The notes beneath the pieces are model-generated. The model ran no database searches. It was not told the origin of the DNA and was given only the letters and a program-made list of their open reading frames with translations. This document shows, piece after piece, positions 6,756-14,264 of a stretch of 41,795 bases of DNA (position 1 is the first letter of the stretch; every line of letters begins with the position of its first letter). Source of the stretch: an uncultured Eubacteriales bacterium (GTDB lineage Bacteria; Bacillota; Clostridia; Oscillospirales; Oscillospiraceae); contig UQZJ01000018.1 in assembly GCA_900545495.1 (NCBI GenBank), forward strand, positions 1 to 41,795, read 5' to 3'. A program made the translations under genes and the position numbers.

Positions 6756-7274
6756 ATTAGCAAGGTACAGCATCAACTGAATGATGAGATCAACGACAAG
6801 GAGATCCGATTGATCGGCGAAGGCGGAGAGCAGATGGGCATCGTGTCCAGTGAAGAGGCCCTGCGCATCGCGGAGGAGCATGGGCTGGATCTGGTGAAGA
6901 TCTCCCCGCAGGCAACGCCCCCTGTGTGCAAGCTGATGAATTACGGCAAGTACAAATTCGAGCAGAGCAAGCGCGAGAAGGAAGCCAAGAAGAACCAGCA
7001 CGTTGTGGAGATCAAGGAGATCCGGATGTCCCCGGGCATTGACGTAGGCGACTTCAACACCAAGCTGAAGAACGCCCAGAAGTTCCTGTCCGACGGCAAC
7101 CGCGTCAAGGTATCCGTCCGCTTCCGCGGTCGTGAGATGGCGCACACCGACATTGGCCGCGATCTTCTCAATAAGTTTGCAGACCTGTGTACCGAAGTGG
7201 CGACCCTCGACAAGGCTGCCAAGCTGGAGGGACGGAATATGTCGATCTTCCTGTCCCCCAAGGCCGGCAAGTAA
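6756..7274 (+). CDS. infC: Translation initiation factor IF-3
   Basis: A 172-residue IF-3, which binds the 30S subunit, blocks 50S joining and checks start-codon choice. The N-terminal domain (LNDEINDKEIRLIG to KLMNYGKYKFEQ) and the C-terminal domain (KEIRMSPGIDVGDFNTK to the end) are both complete. The start is the unusual codon ATT at 6756, seven bases after GGAGGTG; no ATG or GTG lies at the right distance. An AUU start is the conserved device by which IF-3 limits its own translation. First gene of infC-rpmI-rplT, with 42 bases to rpmI, behind an attenuator leader. Confidence 0.97.
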   Translation: MSKVQHQLNDEINDKEIRLIGEGGEQMGIVSSEEALRIAEEHGLDLVKISPQATPPVCKLMNYGKYKFEQSKREKEAKKNQHVVEIKEIRMSPGIDVGDFNTKLKNAQKFLSDGNRVKVSVRFRGREMAHTDIGRDLLNKFADLCTEVATLDKAAKLEGRNMSIFLSPKAGK

Positions 7275-7316
7275 CAGCAATTTTCCCAAAGCGATCATTT
7301 TGGAAGGAGAAATATT

Positions 7317-7514
7317 ATGCCTAAACTGAAGACCCATAGCGGCGCAAAGAAGCGCTTCAACCTGACGAAATCCGGCAAGGTCAAGAGAGCTCATGCGTTC
7401 AAGAGCCACATCCTGACCAAGAAGGACACCAAGCGTGGCCGTCGTCTGCGCAGCACTACCTATGCTGACTGCACCAATGATGCGACCATCCGCAAGATGA
7501 TCCCTTACAAATAA
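7317..7514 (+). CDS. rpmI: 50S ribosomal protein L35
   Basis: 65 residues, the normal length for L35. The N-terminal block MPKLKTHSGAKKRF and the basic LTKKDTKRGRRLR stretch are diagnostic. Ribosome site GGAAGGAG lies before the ATG. Middle gene of infC-rpmI-rplT, 35 bases before rplT. Confidence 0.98.
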   Translation: MPKLKTHSGAKKRFNLTKSGKVKRAHAFKSHILTKKDTKRGRRLRSTTYADCTNDATIRKMIPYK

Positions 7515-7549
7515 GAGACGGAATCGTTAGAATAGGAGGCAATTGAAAT

Positions 7550-7903
7550 ATGGCACGTGTTAAAGGCGCAATGATGGCGCGTAAAAGAAGAAACAAGACT
7601 CTGAAGATGGCCAAGGGTTACTGGGGTGCTAAGTCCAAGCACTTCAAGATGGCCAACGAGCAGGTCATGAAGTCCCTGACCTACGCCTATGTGGGTCGTC
7701 GTCTGAAGAAGCGGGACTTCCGTCAGCTGTGGATCACCCGTATCTCCGCCGCTGTCAAGCCCCAGGGCCTGAACTACTCCACCTTCATGCACGGTCTGAA
7801 GGTCGCCGGCATCCAGATCAACCGCAAGATGCTGTCCGAGATGGCGATCAACGACGCCGTGGCGTTTGCCGCTCTGTGCGACATCGCCAAGAAGGCTATC
7901 TGA
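7550..7903 (+). CDS. rplT: 50S ribosomal protein L20
   Basis: 117 residues, the standard length. The start MARVKGAMMARKRRNK and the GLNYSTFMHGLK and NRKMLSEMA blocks are typical of L20, which binds 23S rRNA early in 50S assembly. In Firmicutes it is also the regulator of its own operon through the leader seen at 6606-6755. AGGAGG is well placed before the ATG. Last gene of the operon; a terminator follows within ten bases. Confidence 0.98.
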   Translation: MARVKGAMMARKRRNKTLKMAKGYWGAKSKHFKMANEQVMKSLTYAYVGRRLKKRDFRQLWITRISAAVKPQGLNYSTFMHGLKVAGIQINRKMLSEMAINDAVAFAALCDIAKKAI

Positions 7904-7910
7904 ATCACAC

Positions 7911-7946
7911 CACAGCGCTCTGTCTGACAGGGCGCTGTGCTTTTTA
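7911..7946 (+). terminator. infC operon terminator
   Basis: A 12-bp stem with one G-U pair (7911-7922 with 7928-7939, loop TCTGA), followed by CTTTTTAT. Confidence 0.9.
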
Positions 7947-7965
7947 TCCGCGGCGCAAGAAACAG

Positions 7966-7994
7966 TGGAAAAATGCGAGGGGCTTTGCTATAAT
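7966..7994 (+). promoter_or_regulatory. Promoter of flavodiiron gene
   Basis: Perfect -10 TATAAT (7989-7994) with a weak -35 TGGAAA (7966-7971) 17 bases upstream. The weak -35 may mean an activator, for example a stress-responsive one. Confidence 0.5.
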
Positions 7995-8057
7995 GCGATA
8001 TTGGGTATCGTAAGAAACAAATTCACCGGCATAAGCCGTGGAAAGGATGATAAAAAT

Positions 8058-9407
8058 ATGTATTGTACGAGAAAAGTCAATGATGATTATACATGGGTCG
8101 GCGCCGACTGCCGGCGTCTGGCGCTGTTTGAAGGTGTGTTCGGCGTGCCGGACGGTATCAGCTTCAACAGCTACCTGCTGACGGACGAGAAGACCGTGCT
8201 GTTCGACGGCGTGGACAGCGTGGTGCGCCGCACGTTCCGGGAGAATCTGGCCCACGCGCTGGCAGGACGGGAGCTGGACTACATCGTGGTACACCACATG
8301 GAGCCGGATCACGCGGCGGAGCTGGCGGATCTGGCCAAGGACTATCCCAAGGCGCAGTTCATGTGCAGCGCCATGGCCAAGACCATGGTGGGGCAGTTCT
8401 TCGGCCCGGAGGTGGCGGGGCGCATCACCGTCATCAAGGAGGGGGATACCCTCTGCACCGGCCGGCATACCCTGCGCTTTGTGGCGGCGCCCATGGTCCA
8501 CTGGCCGGAGGTGATGATGACCTACGACGAGACGGACAAGCTGCTGCTGTCGGCGGACGCCTTCGGCTGCTTCGGCGCACTGAACGGGGCGCTGTTTGCC
8601 GATGAGGTGGACTTCGACCGGGACTATCTGGACGAGGCGCGGCGGTACTACACCAACATCGTGGGCAAGTACGGCCCGCAGGTGCAGACGGTGCTGCAAA
8701 AGGCCGGGACGCTGGATATCCGGATGCTGCTGCCGCTTCACGGCTTCGTGTGGCGGAAGGATCTGGGGTATTTCCTGGAAAAGTACGACCTGTGGAGCCG
8801 CTACGAGCCGGAGGTACGGGGCGTGATGATCGCCTATGCCTCGGTGTACGGCGATACGGAGAACGCCGCCAACGTGCTGGCCTGCCGTCTGGCGGAGCGG
8901 GGCATAAAGGTGACGATGTTCGACGCCTCGGTGACGCCGGCATCCTATATCGTGTCCGCCGCCTTCCGGTACAGCCATCTGGTGTTCGCGTCCACCACCT
9001 ATAACATGGGCATCTTCGTCACCATGGAGCAGCTGCTCCACGACATCGTGGCCCATCAGCTGGCGAACCGCCGGTACGCCCTGATCGAGAACGGCTCGTG
9101 GTCGCCGGTCAGCGGCAAGAAGATGCAGGAGCTGCTGGCGCCGCTGAAGGGCTGGTCGGAGATCCAGACGCCGCTGACGGTCAAGTCGGCGCTGCGGCCG
9201 GATCAGGACGCGCAGATGGAGCGTCTGGCAGACGCCATCGCCGCCGATGTGCGGGAGGAGAAAGCGGAGCAGACGGCCTCCGGCGAGGCCAAGCACCGCT
9301 ATGTATGCAAGGTGTGCGGCTACGTCTACGAGGGCGATACGCTGCCGGAGGACTATAAGTGTCCCCTGTGCGGCGCCGGTGCGGCGTATTTTCAGGAGGA
9401 AGCCTGA
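8058..9407 (+). CDS. Flavodiiron protein with C-terminal rubredoxin domain
   Basis: A 449-residue cytoplasmic oxidoreductase that reduces O2 to water, or NO to N2O, in anaerobes. Three parts are visible. A beta-lactamase-like di-iron domain runs from about 1-250 with the ligands H80-x-E82-x-D84-H85 and later H, D and H (MVHWPE, SADAFG, PLHGF). An FMN-binding flavodoxin domain starts near 255 (YASVYGDTENAA). A compact rubredoxin with CKVCG and CPLCG occupies the last 35 residues. The fused rubredoxin replaces the separate electron donor used by most clostridial enzymes, as in flavorubredoxin, but is a short form lacking the usual loop. Start chosen at the ATG after AAAGGATG; the longer frame back to 7866 runs through the rplT terminator. 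Single gene. Confidence 0.92.
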   Translation: MYCTRKVNDDYTWVGADCRRLALFEGVFGVPDGISFNSYLLTDEKTVLFDGVDSVVRRTFRENLAHALAGRELDYIVVHHMEPDHAAELADLAKDYPKAQFMCSAMAKTMVGQFFGPEVAGRITVIKEGDTLCTGRHTLRFVAAPMVHWPEVMMTYDETDKLLLSADAFGCFGALNGALFADEVDFDRDYLDEARRYYTNIVGKYGPQVQTVLQKAGTLDIRMLLPLHGFVWRKDLGYFLEKYDLWSRYEPEVRGVMIAYASVYGDTENAANVLACRLAERGIKVTMFDASVTPASYIVSAAFRYSHLVFASTTYNMGIFVTMEQLLHDIVAHQLANRRYALIENGSWSPVSGKKMQELLAPLKGWSEIQTPLTVKSALRPDQDAQMERLADAIAADVREEKAEQTASGEAKHRYVCKVCGYVYEGDTLPEDYKCPLCGAGAAYFQEEA

Positions 9408-9456
9408 CGCACGGTAAAAAAGTGAGAGTTTTTCCGTAAAAGATACGAAATTTTCC

Positions 9457-9485
9457 TTGCAAAGCGGGGAAACTTGTGCTATTAT
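9457..9485 (+). promoter_or_regulatory. rpsB promoter
   Basis: TTGCAA (9457-9462), 17-base spacer, TATTAT (9480-9485). A GC-rich leader of about 100 nt follows (9492-9594) with small inverted repeats, a possible S2-responsive leader; the fold was not computed. Confidence 0.75.
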
Positions 9486-9594
9486 ATTTCGGTGAATCCG
9501 CACAGCTTCGGACTGTCGGTCGGTGCCGCAAGGTTGGCCGGCGGGAGGATGGAGCTGGAGGTACAAACTAAAAACAAAAGGAGAAACAACAAAA

Positions 9595-10326
9595 ATGGCA
9601 AATCAGAACGTCGTATCCATGAAGGCCCTGCTGGAGGCCGGTGTACACTTCGGTCATCAGACCCGCCGCTGGAACCCCAAGATGGCTCCCTACATCTACA
9701 CCGAGCGCAACGGCATCTATATCATCGACCTGCAGAAGACCGTGAAGAAGCTGGAGGAGGCTTATGCCTTCGTGCGTCAGCTGTCCGAGAACGGCCAGTC
9801 CCTGCTGTTCGTGGGTACCAAGAAGCAGGCCCAGGAGGCCATCAAGGACGAGGCTACCCGCTGCGGTATGTACTACGTCAACGCCCGTTGGCTGGGCGGT
9901 ATGATGACCAACTTCAAGACCATGCGCACCCGTATCGACCGCCTGAACCAGCTGAAGACCATGCAGGCTGACGGCACCTTCGATATGCTGCCCAAGAAGG
10001 AAGTCATCAAGCACCTGGGCGAGATCGAGAAGCTGGAGAAGTATCTGGGCGGCGTGAAGGAAATGAAGAAGCTGCCCGGCGCTCTGTTCATCGTGGATAC
10101 CCGCAAGGAGCGCAACGCCATCGCCGAGGCACACCGTCTGGGCATTCCCGTTGTGGCCATCGCCGATACCAACTGCGATCCCGACGAGATCGATTATCCC
10201 ATCCCCGGCAACGATGACGCCATCCGCGCCATCAAGCTGATCGCTTCCGTCATGGCCAACGCCATGATCGAGGGCCGTCAGGGCGAGCAGAACGAGGCGG
10301 CCGCCGAGGGCAAGGACGCCGAGTAA
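9595..10326 (+). CDS. rpsB: 30S ribosomal protein S2
   Basis: 243 residues. The S2 signatures VSMKALLEAGVHFGHQTRRW near the N-terminus and the later VDTRKERNAIAEAHRLGIP block are present. S2 joins late in 30S assembly and helps hold S1 or the mRNA path. The start at 9595 follows AAAGGAG. The C-terminal tail (GEQNEAAAEGKDAE) is a typical disordered acidic end. Followed by tsf in the usual order, separated by a terminator-like hairpin. Strong codon bias, as expected for a highly expressed gene. Confidence 0.98.
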   Translation: MANQNVVSMKALLEAGVHFGHQTRRWNPKMAPYIYTERNGIYIIDLQKTVKKLEEAYAFVRQLSENGQSLLFVGTKKQAQEAIKDEATRCGMYYVNARWLGGMMTNFKTMRTRIDRLNQLKTMQADGTFDMLPKKEVIKHLGEIEKLEKYLGGVKEMKKLPGALFIVDTRKERNAIAEAHRLGIPVVAIADTNCDPDEIDYPIPGNDDAIRAIKLIASVMANAMIEGRQGEQNEAAAEGKDAE

Positions 10327-10353
10327 GTCTGATAAAACACCGCGTAACCTCAC

Positions 10354-10382
10354 GGGGCAGGGAAGTGTCCCTGCCCCTTTTT
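10354..10382 (+). terminator. rpsB-tsf intergenic terminator (attenuator)
   Basis: A 10-bp perfect GC stem (10354-10363 with 10368-10377, loop AGTG) followed by TTTTT. It sits between two genes that normally share a promoter, so it probably sets the ratio of S2 to EF-Ts. No separate tsf promoter is obvious in the 30 bases that follow. Confidence 0.8.
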
Positions 10383-10411
10383 CAACCAATATTTTACAGG
10401 AGGAAACTAAA

Positions 10412-11338
10412 ATGGCATTTACTGCTGCTGATGTGAAGACCCTGCGCGAGATGACCAGCGTGGGCATGATGGACTGCAAGAAGGCGCTTGTCGAGTGCGA
10501 CGGCGATATGGATAAGGCTGTTGAGTGGCTGCGTGAGAAGGGCCTGGCCAAGGCTGCCAAGAAGGCCGGCCGCATCGCCGCCGAGGGTATGTCCTACGCG
10601 CTGACCGAGAACGGTGTGGGCGTCGTGGTGGAGGTCAACTGCGAGACCGACTTCTGCGCCAAGAGCGAGCTGTTCGTGGCCTTCGTGAAGGATATCGCCA
10701 AGACCATCGCGGAGAACGATCCCGCCGATGTGGACGCGCTGATGAACTGCAAGTACACCGGCACCAAGCTGACCGTTTCCGAGACCATGCCCGAGAAGGT
10801 TATGTCCATCGGCGAGAACCTGCAGATCCGCCGCTTCGTCCGTTTCTCCGAGAACACCAGCGTGGGCTATGTCCATGCCGGCGGCAAGATCGGCGTGCTG
10901 GTGAATCTGGCAGTGGAGGGCGGCGTGGACGCCACCGAGATCGGCAAGAACATCGCCATGCAGATCGCCGCGCTGAATCCCCGCTTCTGGGATAAGTCCC
11001 AGGTCACCGAGGAGGTTCTGGCCGAGGAGAAGAAGGTCGCTCTGGCTCTGATGGACACCGATCCCAAGATGGCCTCCAAGCCCGAGGCTGTGAAGGAAAA
11101 GATCGTCATGGGCAAGATGAACAAGTTCTACGAGGAGAACTGCCTGCTGCAGATGGAGTTCGTCCGCAGCGATCTCTTCCAGGGCTCCGTGGGGAACTAT
11201 GTGGCCGACGCTGCCAAGAAGCTGGGCGGCTCCGTCAAGTTCGTGGACGCCGTGCGCTACCAGACCGGCGAGGGCATCGAGAAGAAGCAGGAGGACTTCG
11301 CCGCTGAGGTCGCTGCTCAGATGAACGCGGGCAAGTAA
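10412..11338 (+). CDS. tsf: Translation elongation factor Ts
   Basis: A 308-residue guanine-nucleotide exchange factor for EF-Tu. The N-terminal UBA-like domain (VKTLREMTSVGMMDCKKAL, about residues 8-26) and the CETDFCAKSE motif near residue 77, which inserts next to the Mg/GTP site of EF-Tu, are intact. Two core repeats follow. Length is normal for Firmicutes. AGGAGG precedes the ATG. It lies 85 bases after rpsB, with the terminator hairpin between, and a terminator follows its stop. Confidence 0.98.
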   Translation: MAFTAADVKTLREMTSVGMMDCKKALVECDGDMDKAVEWLREKGLAKAAKKAGRIAAEGMSYALTENGVGVVVEVNCETDFCAKSELFVAFVKDIAKTIAENDPADVDALMNCKYTGTKLTVSETMPEKVMSIGENLQIRRFVRFSENTSVGYVHAGGKIGVLVNLAVEGGVDATEIGKNIAMQIAALNPRFWDKSQVTEEVLAEEKKVALALMDTDPKMASKPEAVKEKIVMGKMNKFYEENCLLQMEFVRSDLFQGSVGNYVADAAKKLGGSVKFVDAVRYQTGEGIEKKQEDFAAEVAAQMNAGK

Positions 11339-11358
11339 GCACGAGATACTGAAAAGAA

Positions 11359-11395
11359 CAAACCACCCTCCGGCGCAATGCCGGAGGGTGGTTTT
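11359..11395 (+). terminator. tsf terminator
   Basis: A 14-bp perfect stem (11361-11374 with 11380-11393, loop GCAAT) ending in GGTTTT. A-rich on the left arm, so it may also act for the opposite strand. Confidence 0.85.
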
Positions 11396-11411
11396 CCATA
11401 GCCGCCCCATG

Positions 11412-11440
11412 AAAAGAGCCGCCCGCAGGCGGCTCTTTTT
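11412..11440 (-). terminator. Terminator of 5'-nucleotidase gene
   Basis: A 12-bp perfect stem (11412-11423 with 11428-11439, loop CGCA) with A and T runs on both sides, 28 bases past the minus-strand stop at 11468. Confidence 0.85.
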
Positions 11441-11467
11441 CGTATGTAGCAGCTGCCCGCGATCCCG

Positions 11468-13090
11468 TCAGGAAACGGTGATGCGGCCTGCGGGCTGGCC
11501 GTACTTGTCGGCGGTGATGGTGCCGCCCAGCACGGTCTTGACGTAGTCCATGACCACCTCATCCATGGCGATGCCCAGATCGTAGTTGGCGGTGGCGTTG
11601 ATGAAGCGGTAGTAGGTATCGCCGCCGCTGGCCATAAAGTCGTTGGTGGCGATGGTGTAGGTAGCCGCCGGGTCAAAGTCCTTGCCGCCCACGGAGGTGA
11701 TGGTCACGCGGTTGATGCTCTTGGGGGCGGCGTAGGTGGTGCCGGGATACTCGTCGCCGGCGTCGTAGGCCTTGCTGGTGTCCACGGTGAACTCGATGCC
11801 GGACACCTGCGGGAAGCCGCCGATGGCCTCAGGTGTGCAGAAGGTGGACGCCTCCAGCACCTCCAGCAGCTCGCTGCCGGTGATCTTAATGATGCTCAGG
11901 GTGTTGCCGAAGGGCAGCACGGTGTTGATGTCCTTCTTGGTGATGTCGCCGGCCTCGATGGTGGCGCGGATGCCGCCGCCGTTGGTGATGGCCGCGTCAA
12001 CAGTCTCGCCGGTTTCAGTGGCCTTCCAGACCAGCGCGTCGGTGATCAGGTCGCCCAGATTGGTCTCCTCGGTACGGTTACCGGGGGCCTTCTCGCCGTT
12101 GAGGGTGACCTCGGTCTTGGCGAATACGATGCCGTACTCGGCCTCCACCTCGGCTGCGATGGCGGCGGCGCGGGCGGCGATCTCGTTGTCAGCGGGGACC
12201 TCAATGCCCTCGGTGGGTACGCACTCGGTGGTGATGGTGCTGTCCTTAATGGTCACGACGCCGATGTTCTCCAGCTTGGTACCGGTGGAGGTGACCACGG
12301 TGTCGCCCACCTTGCGGTCGGCGTTGGTCTTTTCGGCGATCTCCTCCTCGGTGGAGTGGGAGTGGCCGTCGATGAACACGTCGATGCCGGTGACCTTGGC
12401 CAGCAGATCGATGGAACGGTTGGCGGTGACGGCGGTCTCATCGTCAATGCCCAGATGGCCGATGCAGATCACGTAGTTGCAGCCTTCCTCCTCGCGCAGC
12501 ATGGTGACCATGTCCTGCGCGATCTGGTACATCTCCTCGCCGCCGGCGAAGGTCACGCCCGCGATCTTGCCGGGGTGGGCCTTGGTGGCGGTCTCCGGGG
12601 TATCCAGACCGAACACGCCGATCTTGGTGCCGCCGGGGGTGGTGAACACGGCGGCGTCATCAAAGGCCAACTCGCCATTGTACTTCACATTGGCAGCCAA
12701 CACGGGGAAGTTGGCGGACGCCATGTTCTGCTTCAGCACCTCGTAGCCGTAGTCGAACTCGTGGTTGCCCAGCGCCACGGCGTCATAGCCCACCATGTTC
12801 ATCAGCTCGATGGCGGTGGCACCCTGGGACAGGCTTACAGAGGTGGTGCCTTGGCTGAAGTCGCCGGCGTCCAGCACAAGGACGTAGGCGCCCTCCGCGG
12901 CATATTGGTCGGTCAGAACGGCGACCTTTGCATAATTCTCGATCGCTCCGTGGACATCGTTGGTGTGGAGGACGACCACCGGCTCTGTTGCGGTAGCGTC
13001 CTTGCCCATGACAGGTTTCTTCTCACCGCAGGCGCCCAGTGTAAACACCATGGCGACGGCGAGAAGGAGGGTCAAAAGCTTTTTCTTCAT
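11468..13090 (-). CDS. 5'-nucleotidase/UshA-type metallophosphatase lipoprotein
   Basis: A 540-residue exported nucleotidase that releases phosphate from nucleotides outside the cell. The signal peptide ends in the lipobox LGAC (Cys21), so it is membrane-anchored. The N-terminal metallophosphatase domain shows HTNDVHG, LDAGDFSQG, LGNHEFDYG and IDGHSHS, covering all metal ligands. The C-terminal substrate domain has NLGDLITDALVW, ITNGGGIRA and ATNDFMASGGDTY. Length and order match UshA/YfkN-type enzymes. It diverges from the pst-pho operon, with Pho-like hexamers in the shared spacer, so induction under phosphate limitation is inferred. A promoter TTGCCT-17-TACAAT lies at 13203-13175. A 2',3'-cyclic phosphodiesterase activity is also possible. 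Confidence 0.92.
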   Translation of the reverse strand: MKKKLLTLLLAVAMVFTLGACGEKKPVMGKDATATEPVVVLHTNDVHGAIENYAKVAVLTDQYAAEGAYVLVLDAGDFSQGTTSVSLSQGATAIELMNMVGYDAVALGNHEFDYGYEVLKQNMASANFPVLAANVKYNGELAFDDAAVFTTPGGTKIGVFGLDTPETATKAHPGKIAGVTFAGGEEMYQIAQDMVTMLREEEGCNYVICIGHLGIDDETAVTANRSIDLLAKVTGIDVFIDGHSHSTEEEIAEKTNADRKVGDTVVTSTGTKLENIGVVTIKDSTITTECVPTEGIEVPADNEIAARAAAIAAEVEAEYGIVFAKTEVTLNGEKAPGNRTEETNLGDLITDALVWKATETGETVDAAITNGGGIRATIEAGDITKKDINTVLPFGNTLSIIKITGSELLEVLEASTFCTPEAIGGFPQVSGIEFTVDTSKAYDAGDEYPGTTYAAPKSINRVTITSVGGKDFDPAATYTIATNDFMASGGDTYYRFINATANYDLGIAMDEVVMDYVKTVLGGTITADKYGQPAGRITVS

Positions 13091-13174
13091 ACTCCGATTC
13101 CTTTCTGACAGCCTGTTTTACACAGTGCCGCCGGTCAGGGAGAAAATAGACGGCAAAGTGCGCGCTGTGAGGAC

Positions 13175-13203
13175 ATTGTACCATACCGGGCGGGTAAAGG
13201 CAA
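13175..13203 (-). promoter_or_regulatory. Promoter of 5'-nucleotidase gene
   Basis: On the minus strand TTGCCT (13203-13198), 17-base spacer, TACAAT (13180-13175), giving a leader of about 80 bases. Confidence 0.6.
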
Positions 13204-13221
13204 TCCTCGGAAAAGCAACGC

Positions 13222-13276
13222 TTTACTTGAATTTTACAAAGGTGTGATTTTTTGCTTTACATACGCTTCCTACAAT
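13222..13276 (+). promoter_or_regulatory. pst operon promoter with Pho-box-like repeats
   Basis: TTTACT at 13222, TTTACA at 13233 and TTTACA at 13256 are spaced 11 and 23 bases apart, on one helical face. A -10 TACAAT follows at 13271-13276, and no normal -35 is present. Firmicutes PhoP binds TT(A/C/T)ACA hexamers repeated every 11 bases between about -20 and -60, which is where these fall. The 13244 position of the series is degenerate. Confidence 0.65.
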
Positions 13277-13328
13277 AAGAGACGTACACAGGAGATATCC
13301 AAACAATACATGAAACGAGGTATGTGAT

Positions 13329-14195
13329 ATGAAAAAGATCATGGCATTTGCACTGACCGCCGTTATGACGCTGGCGCTGCTGGTGGGCTGCGGCGACAAG
13401 ACCAACAACGACGCCAACACCGGCGATGACAGCGCCAACGGCGGCGCCGTTGCGGAGACTGTCAGCGGTACGGTATCCACCGACGGTTCCACCTCCATGG
13501 AGAAGGTCATCGGCGCACTGAGCGAGTCCTACATGGCGGCCAACAAGGATGTGACCGTCAACTATAACCCCACCGGCTCCGGCTCCGGCATCACCGCCGT
13601 GAAGGAGGGTACCTGCGATATCGGCCTTTCCTCCCGCGCGCTGAAGGACGAGGAGAAGGCGGGCGGCCTGAAGGAGACCGTGCTGGCCTATGACGGCATC
13701 GCCATCATCGTCCATCCCGACAACCCGGTCAGCGACCTGAGCATTGAGCAGATCGCCAAGCTGTACACCGGCGAGATCACCAACTGGAAGGACGTGGGCG
13801 GCAAGGACGCCGAGGTGGTGCTGATCGGCCGTGAGGCGGCCAGCGGTACCCGCGACGGCTTTGAGTCCATTACCGGCACCAAGGACAAGTGCCAGTACCG
13901 GCAGGAGCTGACCTCCACCGGCGATGTCATCACCGCGGTGAGCCAGAACCCCGACGCCATCGGCTATGCGTCTCTGGCATCCATCAAGGACAGCGTGAAG
14001 GCTCTGAACGTGGACGGCGTGACCCCCAGCGAGGCCACTGTCAAGGACGGCAGCTACAAGGTGCAGCGCCCCTTCGTGCTGGTGACGGTGGAGGGCAAGG
14101 CCCTCTCCTCCGCGGCACAGTCCTTCTTTGACTACGCGACCTCTCCCGCGGCGGCAGACATCATCGCCAAGGCCGGCGCAGTGGCGGCCAACTGA
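13329..14195 (+). CDS. pstS: Phosphate ABC transporter substrate-binding lipoprotein
   Basis: A 288-residue PstS that captures phosphate outside the membrane. Signal peptide with lipobox LVGC (Cys21), then a Gly/Asn-rich linker. The phosphate-binding segments are clear: STDGSTSM, NPTGSGSGITAV, IGLSSRALKDEEK and REAASGTRDGFE, which match the Ser/Thr/Arg ligands of PstS. First gene of pstSCAB-phoU-phoB-phoR. A hairpin without T tract follows it and may raise its yield relative to the membrane genes. Confidence 0.96.
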   Translation: MKKIMAFALTAVMTLALLVGCGDKTNNDANTGDDSANGGAVAETVSGTVSTDGSTSMEKVIGALSESYMAANKDVTVNYNPTGSGSGITAVKEGTCDIGLSSRALKDEEKAGGLKETVLAYDGIAIIVHPDNPVSDLSIEQIAKLYTGEITNWKDVGGKDAEVVLIGREAASGTRDGFESITGTKDKCQYRQELTSTGDVITAVSQNPDAIGYASLASIKDSVKALNVDGVTPSEATVKDGSYKVQRPFVLVTVEGKALSSAAQSFFDYATSPAAADIIAKAGAVAAN

Positions 14196-14210
14196 AGGTA
14201 AGGCGGTTCG

Positions 14211-14244
14211 GTAAGGCGGCATCCCCGGCGGGTGTCGCCTTATC
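14211..14244 (+). other. Stem-loop between pstS and pstC
   Basis: GTAAGGCGGCATCC pairs with GGTGTCGCCTTAT with some G-U pairs, loop about 6 bases. It has no T tract, so it is not a terminator. A processing or mRNA 3'-end stabilising element that favours pstS is likely. Confidence 0.5.
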
Positions 14245-14264
14245 CCCGTGTATGAGGTACTGAT

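Noticed and set aside
6477..7409. The upstream part of the long minus-strand frame opposite infC
   Set aside because: Only its last 35 codons (6476-6369) have a ribosome site and terminator; the rest is a shadow of infC.
7866..8057. N-terminal extension of the flavodiiron protein
   Set aside because: The extension passes through the rplT end and its terminator, and a ribosome site lies just before 8058.
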